Shown: in pieces, positions 1 to 6,300 of the stretch
How the letters are laid out: every line of letters starts with the position of its first letter
Position numbering within the stretch: position 1 is the first letter of the stretch
NCBI GenBank assembly: GCA_913773825.1
Contig: CAJYHH010000859.1
Coordinates: 1-6,684 of the forward strand
Direction: 5' to 3'
Source of the DNA: Candidatus Sericytochromatia bacterium
GTDB taxonomy: Bacteria; Cyanobacteriota; Sericytochromatia; UBA7694
Length of the DNA: 6,684 nucleotides
Position numbers and translations under genes: made by a program
Notes under the pieces: model-generated
Told to the model about the DNA's origin: nothing
Database searches by the model: none
Seen by the model: the letters and a program-made list of their open reading frames with translations, nothing else

Positions 1-496
1 CGTTAAGCAGACCCAGCCAGTAGCTCCAGTTTTTAATATCGTCCCATTCACCAGCCGTCAGCAAACCGGCTTCAGGTTTAATATTAGGCTCAGGGAAAGG
101 GCCTGGCATAATGGGCATAATGCTAGCATCACCAGACGCAGGTCGAGTCACTGAACCAGAGGGAGTAGAACCAGAGCTGTCGGACATGCCGCTGCCCGCA
201 CTGGCAGGCATGGGCGCCATGGCAGGTGCACCAGCAGCCATTTCAGCGGCCCCCCCACCAAAACGGGTCCCGCCAACATTGCCAGGAACAGGGGTAGGCA
301 AAACCTGAGGCGTAAAGGTCGGAATCGGCGGAGGTGTAGCCACAGCACCCGGTTGAGCAGGCTGAGGGCTTGAGCCGGGTAAGATAGCTGAAGGTTTGGG
401 ATAAGGGGTGATGGCCTGGGGCCCCCCGTTACAGGCAGCCAACAGGCTCATACTAAAGGCCGTGAGCAGGAACTTGATCAACTTGTGTCTCTTCAT
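1..496 (-). CDS. Putative lipoprotein, N-terminal part (C-terminus off the left edge), possibly of a VWA-type secreted family
   Basis: An open frame of 165 codons runs from ATG 496-494 to the window edge without a stop. The start is supported by a GGAG Shine-Dalgarno (504-507) seven bases upstream. Residues 1-22 form a lipoprotein signal: basic n-region (MKRHKLIK), hydrophobic core, and lipobox L19-A20-A21-C22, so processing by signal peptidase II and lipidation of Cys22 are expected. Asn at +2 would favour outer-membrane sorting if a Lol system with Asp-type avoidance applies. Residues 24 to about 140 are a low-complexity Pro/Ala/Gly/Ser linker with Met-rich patches (for example IMPIMPGP), probably unstructured. 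The last visible residues, LTAGEWDDIKNWSYW, start an ordered region. From memory, similar LTAGEW-D segments precede regulatory-like and von Willebrand A domains in large secreted bacterial proteins; that assignment is inference and the diagnostic domain is not in view. The gene is divergent from the TPR gene. Confidence 0.8.
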   Translation of the reverse strand, partial: MKRHKLIKFLLTAFSMSLLAACNGGPQAITPYPKPSAILPGSSPQPAQPGAVATPPPIPTFTPQVLPTPVPGNVGGTRFGGGAAEMAAGAPAMAPMPASAGSGMSDSSGSTPSGSVTRPASGDASIMPIMPGPFPEPNIKPEAGLLTAGEWDDIKNWSYWLGLLN

Positions 497-509
497 GTGT
501 TGACTCCAT

Positions 510-534
510 GTAAACTTGTTATCTACAAGTTTAC
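510..534. promoter_or_regulatory. Perfect 10-bp inverted repeat in the lipoprotein gene leader (operator or mRNA hairpin)
   Basis: GTAAACTTGT (510-519) and ACAAGTTTAC (525-534) are exact reverse complements separated by five bases (TATCT). The right-hand edge of the lipoprotein SD (504-507) is only two bases away. Such compact dyads are typical of dimeric repressor sites; as RNA the same arms would form a hairpin touching the ribosome binding site. The protein that would bind it is not identifiable from this window. Confidence 0.55.
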
Positions 535-570
535 CATAAAGTAATGCACAAGAGAAGAATGGCGAGAAAC

Positions 571-599
571 AGTATTGTGATCATTACAAGCAAATTCAA
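571..599 (-). promoter_or_regulatory. Candidate sigma70-type promoter for the lipoprotein gene
   Basis: Reading the minus strand, TTGAAT (599-594) and AATACT (576-571) are separated by 17 bases; each matches four of six positions of TTGACA and TATAAT. Transcription would start near base 564, giving a leader of roughly 70 bases that includes the inverted repeat at 510-534. The region is AT-rich, so a chance match is possible. Confidence 0.25.
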
Positions 600-775
600 T
601 CATATTTCTGAATTAATTGAGCTTCTTATTTTTCAGAAGTTCTTTTAAAACCTTTTTGGGTGTCAATCACTACAAACGGAAAAAATTATCCTGACAAAAA
701 AGATTGAGTTCCGCTAGCGCTTAGAGCTACGCTTTGAAATGATTCTGAGAAAGTCTGATCGCGAGAAACAAATCC

Positions 776-1543
776 ATGCCACATGTCGGCGCGCCAGTTT
801 TATTGAGCCTGACGCTATTACTAAATCTCCTGCCCGCCAACGCCCAAGGGATGAATCAGTCAGCTAGTGAGCCAGCTGTTGAGTCGACCAGTGATGCAGC
901 CCATCAGGCTTGTCTGAGTGATGCGCTTCCGGCTGAAAAGACCATAGCAGCCTGTGGACAATTGCTTAACAACAATCCGCTTAATATCAAGCTGCTGCTG
1001 CGGCGAGCCAGCTTATTGTTAAATCAGGAACAGTATCAAGCAGCCCTTAAAGATCTTGAGCAAGCGCTAAGGTTAAACCCCAATATGACGGAAGCGCTGC
1101 GCCTTAAAGCCCAGCTACACTTTAGCCTTGAACAATACAGCCCTGCCTTAAAGCTCTTAAACCGTGCAATTCAGGTTCAACCTGCTGATCCAGAAATGTT
1201 TTTTGAGCGCGCTGTTACAAGGGTCATGCTCAATCAGATACCCGACGCACTGACGGATTTTAGCCAGGCCGTCCGGATCAACCCCAGTCATAGTGAAGCA
1301 CTTAATCGACGAGCCATGCTCTATGAAGGCCTTAAACAATACGAACTGGCGCTCAAAGATTATCATCACCTGCTTGAGCTTGAACCTCGTAACTACGATT
1401 ATTATTATCGCCGGGGCTACGCTTACTTCAACCTTAAGCAGTATCCAGAAGCCCAGGCTGATGCTCTGGCGGCTTATGATTTAGATTCCACTCGTCCAGA
1501 AGCTCAGAGCTTACTCGAAAAACTAAAAAAATGGTTAAACTAA
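776..1543 (+). CDS. Exported TPR-repeat protein, 255 aa
   Basis: The protein is built from five tandem 34-residue tetratricopeptide repeats at about residues 69-102, 103-136, 137-170, 171-204 and 205-238, each ending in an NP/QP/EP-type turn and carrying the Y-x-x-A-L-x-D pattern of TPR helix B (QYQAALKDL, QYELALKDY, QYPEAQADA). TPR arrays are protein-protein docking scaffolds; the partner is unknown. Residues 1-24 are hydrophobic and end in ANA before QG, a typical signal peptidase I site, so export to the periplasm is likely. The n-region of this start carries no Lys or Arg, which is unusual; see the finding on a CTG start at 755. Cys46 and Cys60, just before the first TPR, could form a disulphide after export. 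The ATG has only a weak SD-like GAGA (763-766). The frame is closed by TGA at 746-748, so the ORF cannot extend far. It is convergent with the next gene. Confidence 0.9.
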   Translation: MPHVGAPVLLSLTLLLNLLPANAQGMNQSASEPAVESTSDAAHQACLSDALPAEKTIAACGQLLNNNPLNIKLLLRRASLLLNQEQYQAALKDLEQALRLNPNMTEALRLKAQLHFSLEQYSPALKLLNRAIQVQPADPEMFFERAVTRVMLNQIPDALTDFSQAVRINPSHSEALNRRAMLYEGLKQYELALKDYHHLLELEPRNYDYYYRRGYAYFNLKQYPEAQADALAAYDLDSTRPEAQSLLEKLKKWLN

Positions 1544-1665
1544 AAAAATTGTTGCTACGGCTCAATTAAATTGTCTGATCAAGTTATCACTTTATACAGA
1601 CTACTTGACTAGCTCTTTCAAACTGAAATTCGCCGCATAAAGGCTTTACAGGCTTAATGCTTCAG

Positions 1666-1699
1666 TACCTGTCCTTGTGATGAGTTAAGGGTTCAGGTA
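1666..1699. terminator. Imperfect hairpin between convergent genes, possible terminator
   Basis: TACCTG (1666-1671) plus CCTT (1673-1676) pair with AAGG (1687-1690) plus CAGGTA (1694-1699), leaving a small asymmetric internal loop and a 10-base loop. On the plus strand it is followed only by a short AATTT, so it is a weak candidate. It lies 123 bases past the TPR stop and 123 bases past the stop of the converging gene. The rest of 1544-1821 shows no coding frame I can support. Confidence 0.25.
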
Positions 1700-1821
1700 A
1701 TTTCCGCTGTTCTTGACCCGAGAATAAATCACACAGATTAAAACGGTGATAATGCTTTTCTGACCACGCCAGCAAAACCGGAATCTTATCCAAACCCAAG
1801 ACAGCTTAAGACCCAGATGGT

Positions 1822-2787
1822 CTATCGAACTGTGTCTTGAGTTGTCTGAATCAGGCTTAGATCATACGTTCTATCCAGGCTATCTTTGCCAGAAAGGCGA
1901 CCTGTCATCGCATCCAGGCGCAGCTGGCTAGTGGTGCCTCGAACCGGATCATTAAAGCTGTAATAAGTGCCAACTTCATCCCGATTGCGGCCCGTGATCA
2001 AAATAAAATGTTCACTGAGGTCTGAATTTGCATCTGCCAGTTGCCGGTAGCTGATCCCTGCAATCACGGGGTTTCCAGCTTCTAGTTCTTCGTCAATGAT
2101 CTCAAGAGCTAACATGGCCTGATCACGCATAATGTTGATACTCGGATGAACTTGAATTGCAAAAGTATCCGTATTTTCTTTAGCACATCCGTACTGGTTA
2201 AACATCGCTTTAACCGTCTGATGACTGTCCTGACCGTTTTGCTGCTGGAAAGGCTGAATATGAAGCTCAATTGCCTCACCGCGTATCGAATCACGCAGCG
2301 CAGCCAAAGCCTGAACAGTATTGGCACCAAACTGGCCATTGGTGCTCACTGTGTGAGTCTGGCAAACATCTAGCAGCGTGGGATGATTCAAAACCATGCC
2401 CAGTGCAGTTTGAATCCGTTTGACCTCATCAGCAAATTCAGGGTTCTGAATATTCTTTTCGTTGACCTGAAGACTGGAGATCTCAAAACGTCGCAGAACC
2501 TGATTGAGTTCCTGGGGCGTAATCCCGTATTGATTAAGACCTTGATGAAAATCGTAGCGGATCAGGGCTTGTGTGGCGGGGCTCCACTTAGGTGCTTGGG
2601 TATCAATTACAACCGCAGGCATCTTGGGCCCATTAATCGGTTTTACCTGAGAGCTGTCTGTTTGGATGACCGGGGCAGTTTGAGGAAGCGTGTCTGCAGA
2701 GTGAGAAGGCGTCTGAGCTGAAGGGAGCAGCGGCGAAATATTCACTGGAGCAGAATTAACGGGCAAAGCACGCTGCACATCGGGCAT
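1822..2787 (-). CDS. Peptidoglycan-binding-like domain fused to a C39/papain-like domain, 321 aa, nucleophile apparently Ser
   Basis: The start is well defined: ATG 2787-2785 follows an in-frame TGA (2790-2788) directly, with a strong AAGGAAG SD (2796-2802) eight bases upstream. Residues 1-70 are a Pro/Ser/Gln-rich tail with no signal peptide. Residues about 117-168 fit the PG_binding_1 pattern: VKRIQTAL early and NGQFGANTVQAL late, matching the usual V-x-x-L-Q and dG-x-FG-x-xT-x-x-A. Residues about 172-317 fit the Peptidase_C39_2-type papain fold: Gln182, the segment aligned with C-x-x-T-S-L-A-M at 188-195, GNPVIAGISY (238-247), His260 in HFILITG, and Asn279-Asp280-Pro281. The residue aligned with the nucleophilic Cys is Ser188 (codon AGT, one base from TGT); Cys201 lies 13 residues later. 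A wall-linked protease or amidase-like role would be the family expectation, but activity is doubtful. The domain calls are pattern-based. It is separated by 518 bases from the next minus-strand gene. Confidence 0.85.
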   Translation of the reverse strand: MPDVQRALPVNSAPVNISPLLPSAQTPSHSADTLPQTAPVIQTDSSQVKPINGPKMPAVVIDTQAPKWSPATQALIRYDFHQGLNQYGITPQELNQVLRRFEISSLQVNEKNIQNPEFADEVKRIQTALGMVLNHPTLLDVCQTHTVSTNGQFGANTVQALAALRDSIRGEAIELHIQPFQQQNGQDSHQTVKAMFNQYGCAKENTDTFAIQVHPSINIMRDQAMLALEIIDEELEAGNPVIAGISYRQLADANSDLSEHFILITGRNRDEVGTYYSFNDPVRGTTSQLRLDAMTGRLSGKDSLDRTYDLSLIQTTQDTVR

Positions 2788-2945
2788 TCAGGCGGCTTCC
2801 TTTCGGTAAGGGAATCTGGAATGAGGTGTTTAAGAAGAAGCACCGGTAAAACGCTAAACCGGTGCTTCTGAAAACTTGCAAATAAAATGGATTGCAAAAG
2901 CCAACTTAATACAAGTACATATATCTTAATGTTCCAAATGGGCAT
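2742..2945 (-). CDS. Possible small hydrophobic leader ORF, 67 aa, overlapping the C39-like gene start
   Basis: A 67-codon frame opens at ATG 2945-2943 with a GAGAGGG SD-like element (2954-2960) eight bases upstream, and ends at TGA 2744-2742, overlapping the first 46 bases of the C39-like gene in another frame. Residues 1-24 (MPIWNIKIYVLVLSWLLQSI onward) are strongly hydrophobic with one Lys, resembling a signal peptide or a single membrane segment. It reads straight through the perfect hairpin at 2836-2869, which argues against ordinary coding. It may be a true small membrane protein, a translationally coupled leader peptide, the displaced signal peptide of the downstream gene, or chance. 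I do not recognise a family. Confidence 0.2.
   Translation of the reverse strand: MPIWNIKIYVLVLSWLLQSILFASFQKHRFSVLPVLLLKHLIPDSLTERKPPECPMCSVLCPLILLQ
2796..2802 (-). promoter_or_regulatory. Strong Shine-Dalgarno of the C39-like gene
   Basis: The minus strand reads AAGGAAG here, eight bases before ATG 2787. With the in-frame stop immediately before this ATG, it fixes the start and rules out an in-frame N-terminal extension carrying a signal peptide. Confidence 0.75.
2836..2869. promoter_or_regulatory. Perfect 12-bp hairpin in the leader of the C39-like gene
   Basis: AGAAGCACCGGT (2836-2847) and ACCGGTGCTTCT (2858-2869) are exact reverse complements around a 10-base loop. On the minus strand the second arm is followed by TCTTAAA, a weak U-tract; on the plus strand no U-tract follows. 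It lies 49 bases upstream of the ATG at 2787. It could be an attenuator or terminator for transcription arriving from the right, a stabilising 5'-UTR stem, or a protein-binding dyad. Confidence 0.6.
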
Positions 2946-3240
2946 TTAGCAAGCCCTCTCGGCACATTTTTATGTAGCCTTTATATTTCAGCGCGCAAGT
3001 TTGCAAGAATTTCTAAGACTTTTTAGACGGAGCATAGCCAGACTAATAGTATGACGACACACTTTTCATTTTAATTTGAAGATGTGTACCCACAGGGCAT
3101 GCAACATTCCGGCCTCCGAGCACCCAAAAGGCATAAACCGGAATCTAAGATGTAGATAAGGTCAGGTTATTCAGCTTTTAGATCACGTGCAGAATGACGC
3201 GATCATTTACTTGAACTCACAGTGTGAAAGAGAACTAGAA

Positions 3241-3274
3241 CTGACATGCTGACGCTTCATGAATCAGCATGCAG
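3241..3274 (-). terminator. Likely intrinsic terminator of the large repeat-protein gene, possibly bidirectional
   Basis: CTG-A-CATGCTGA (3241-3252) pairs with TCAGCATG-CAG (3264-3274), an 11-bp stem with one bulged A (3244) and an 11-base loop. On the minus strand it lies 32 bases past the stop codon of the large gene and is followed by the T-rich TTCTAGTTCTCTTTC. The plus-strand side (TCTGGCTTTTATCTCTTT) is also T-rich, but no plus-strand gene is seen to use it. Confidence 0.55.
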
Positions 3275-3305
3275 TCTGGCTTTTATCTCTTTAGAACTCA
3301 GCTAA

Positions 3306-6300
3306 CTAATGGGCGCCGGGCTGCAAACTGGCGCTGTAGCTATAATCCATGCGTACATTACCTTGAGGGTCCAGGCTGGCTTGTTTAAGGGTAATATTAG
3401 GATCAACACGGCGAATCAGCGCCTGTAAATCCAGCGCAAAAACGCGACCGCTTTCGGGATCCGGTGTCCCTTTACGATTGCGGCGTTCGTACTGAATTTT
3501 TTGCTGTTCCAGCATCTGATCAACCTGATCCGCCACTTTATCAGGCGCATTGGCAATTTTGCCGACAATATTCAATAGGAAGTTTTTCAGATTCATTTTA
3601 TCGAGGCTGACTTCGAGCTGATTATTGACAATTCGGGTGCTCAACTCAAGTTTGGCCGAGACATCAATCAGTTGGGTGCCAACGGTGACGTTCTGAATCT
3701 TAACTTTGCCGTCAGCTTCAATGCTCAGATTGACGCGTTTTAAGCCAGAGGCTTCAAGCTGGGCTTTGACTTCGTCAGCCATTACGCGACGCATTTCGGG
3801 CGTGAGCTGGAAGCTGAGCTGGCCGTCAGGAATATTGACCCGATTGGGGTCGCCTTCAACTTTAGCGGTCCAGCTGACATCCCCCATTGGCAGGACTTTC
3901 TTTTTGCCATAGAGATCCATCTCAAGTCGGGCATTATGCAGTTGAGAGTTATTGTCGATGGTAAAGTTACGCAGCGTACCGTTGGGATTGAGGTTCAGTG
4001 TCAGATTCTCAAAGTTCAGGCTGGCGTTCTGGAAATCAGCAAAAGCTTTATCCAGTGCGCCATTGACCTGGCCCATGGTGCCTTGGAAGCTATCGCCAAA
4101 ATCTTCGCGAGCTGAGAGCTTGCTTAGCAGCGCTTGGATTTGACCGCGTTCAGCGCCAAGAGAGCCTTTCAGGCTGATCTGCAAACCTTCTGGTGTAGAG
4201 CGCACACTGCCGCCACCTTTAGCGACATCTACATCATCGACGCTAAAGCCAAAGTTCAGGTCATTAAGCTCAAAGCCTGAGAAATCACGCTTAACGCTGA
4301 TGCTGCCGGTTGCACCTTCGGGGCTATCCAGGGAGAAGCCATCAACTAAGCCAGAGACTTTAATATTCTGGCCGGTAATTTTATACGCGCCGTCTTTGTC
4401 TTCAATCTGAATCTGACCGCTAGAGGCTAATTTAAGCGGACGGCCGTTAAAGCTGCCGTCAACGCTTAAGGGTTTGCCATCAAAGCCTTCAAAGCGCAGT
4501 TGGCCATTGGCGGGGTTATAAATTACCTGGCCATCTGTTTTGAGATGCTCAAGCTTGAGAGCGCCAATGGTGGCATTAATCGTGCCACCCTGACTGCTAA
4601 AGACAATTTCACCGCTTGGTTTAGCCTGCATGCTCACAGAACCTTCAGTGCGAAGTTCACTCACGCCATGTTCAGGCAGTGAAGCCGTCAGAGGCTGATC
4701 CCATTTCAGCGTGCGGGATTGAATATCATAGCTGACTGGGCCAGCTGATTCAGCGCGGTCAATTTTGATTTCGTCAAACTGTCCACCCGCTTTAAAACTG
4801 CCGCCTTCAACTGGATTTACTGTCAGGCCTGCGGGCGTGTAGTTCAGCGTGCCCTGGCTCAGGCTGACATCTTTAAACTTAAAGCCCGCAATATCTCCCT
4901 GGCTGAGCTGGGCTTCGCCAGAAGGACCGGCTGCAAAGGTAATATGCTGACGCGCCAGATCTGCTGTGACATGCCCCTGGAACTGCAGGCCTTTAAAGCT
5001 GATCTGACCGCTGGGATCCACATAATCCAGGCTGGCTTTGTTATTGCCAATCGTCTGAGCGTCGATATTCTGACCTTGAATGGTGCCTTTAAAGTCCCCT
5101 TTGAGATCCAGACCAATATTGGTCGAAAGCTCGATATTGCGGCCTTCTTCGACGTTAATACTACCATTGGGGCTAATGCTGGCGCGACCACCGCCGCTGA
5201 GTTTGTTAATACCCAGATCGCCAATTGTGCCCTGCATGCTGAATTGACGGGCATCCAGATTGACCTGGCCAGTATGAGTATTGGCTTCGAGATTGCCTTT
5301 AAGCGAGACCTGACGCAGCTCAACGCCCGGCAGACTGACTTTTGCTGCGCTGCCATCTAAAGGCTTATCTGCTGGAGATTCAAGTCTGACGCGACCGCCG
5401 TTAATATCTGTTACCAGACGACCACCGCGCATCCGCAGCTGGCTCATCTCGATACCAGGCAGCTTGAGTGAGCTAGCCGTTGCGTTTAACGTGCCGCCAT
5501 TGCGCGACTGCAGCGAGATATTGCCCTGGGCCAGATTGCCTTCGAGTTTAGCGCCATTTAATGACAGACCTGTGAGCTGAACAGGCTGATCTTTAGGCTT
5601 AAAGTCCATCCGGGCAGCGCGATTGCCGGTGGTTTCTAAGCTGACTTGCTGGCCCTGTAAGGAACCTCGGAAATTACCGTTGAGGCTCAGGCCCATATCA
5701 CTGACCAGCTCAAAATTGCTGACCTGTTTGAGATCCACCTGACCATTTGGTGACAGGGTTAAATCCCCTGTACCGCTCAGTTTAGAGAAACCAAAGTCAC
5801 CGGCTTTTCCACGAGCTCTAAAAGTGGCATCATCCAGCTGCAGGCCGCCAGCCGGGTCAAAGTGGATTTTGCCTGAGCCTGAGACGCTATCTACACGGAT
5901 ATCGCCCGCAGTGCCCGACATGCTAAAGCTACGGGCATTGAGGTCAACCCGACTGGAGTTGAGTTCAGCATTGAGGGTGCCTGTCAGTTTAATATTGCGC
6001 AGATTGGTGCCAGGCATTGTCAGGCGCTGGAGATTCGCTTCGGGCGTGGCGCCGTTAACGCCTTCTAACTGGATTTTACCAGCAGCCGTCTGGGCATTCA
6101 GGGCTGCATTTTGAACACTTAAGCCCTGAACCCCAATTTGCTGACCACCCTGATTGAGATTGCCGCTAAAGGTCAGGGTTTTGCCAGGTGAGAGTTCAAA
6201 GCGCATATCCTGGGGTTTACTTTGATCATGGCGCAAAGTTCCTGATAAAGCCAGATTCTGAATCTGGAGTCCACCCTGAGGCGAACTAAAATTACCGCGC

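Larger units (their letters stand above)
2788..3305. other. 518-base region without a well-supported gene
   Basis: This AT-rich stretch separates the C39-like gene from the large repeat protein. It contains the leader hairpin, the doubtful small ORF, the terminator-like hairpin at 3241-3274, and a small inverted repeat ATTCCGG/CCGGAAT (3106-3112 and 3138-3144) around a 25-base loop. Several promoter-like pairs occur on the minus strand between about 2900 and 2955 (for example TTGCTA with TAAGAT at 18-base spacing), none convincing enough to single out. I see no RNA gene or mobile-element end. Confidence 0.6.

Noticed and set aside
111..348. Short open frames on both strands opposite or within the lipoprotein linker
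   Set aside because: GC-rich low-complexity linker DNA readily gives stop-free frames; the lipoprotein frame has a start, SD, signal peptide and lipobox.
622..660. Small CTTCT/AGAAG hairpin followed by T-rich sequence in the divergent intergenic region
   Set aside because: The five-bp stem is weak and no plus-strand gene lies upstream that it would terminate.
2146..2721. Plus-strand frames at 2146-2373 and 2383-2721 opposite the C39-like gene
   Set aside because: They are antisense to a gene with recognisable domain patterns and have no supporting start signals or protein features.
2876..3006. Three TTGCAA palindromes at 2876, 2892 and 3001
   Set aside because: A six-base palindrome in AT-rich DNA is common and the spacing is irregular; too little to call an operator array.
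1775..3146. Identical 12-mer AAACCGGAATCT at 1775-1786 and 3135-3146 flanking the C39-like gene
   Set aside because: About one repeated 12-mer is expected by chance in a window of this size, and there is no integrase, inverted end or other sign of an inserted element.
4859..5360. Open frames of 165 codons (minus, 4859-5356) and 138 codons (plus, 4944-5360) inside the large gene
   Set aside because: They lie wholly within the repeat-protein frame, lack ribosome binding sites, and show no domain-like pattern; the biased codon composition of the repeats keeps other frames open.
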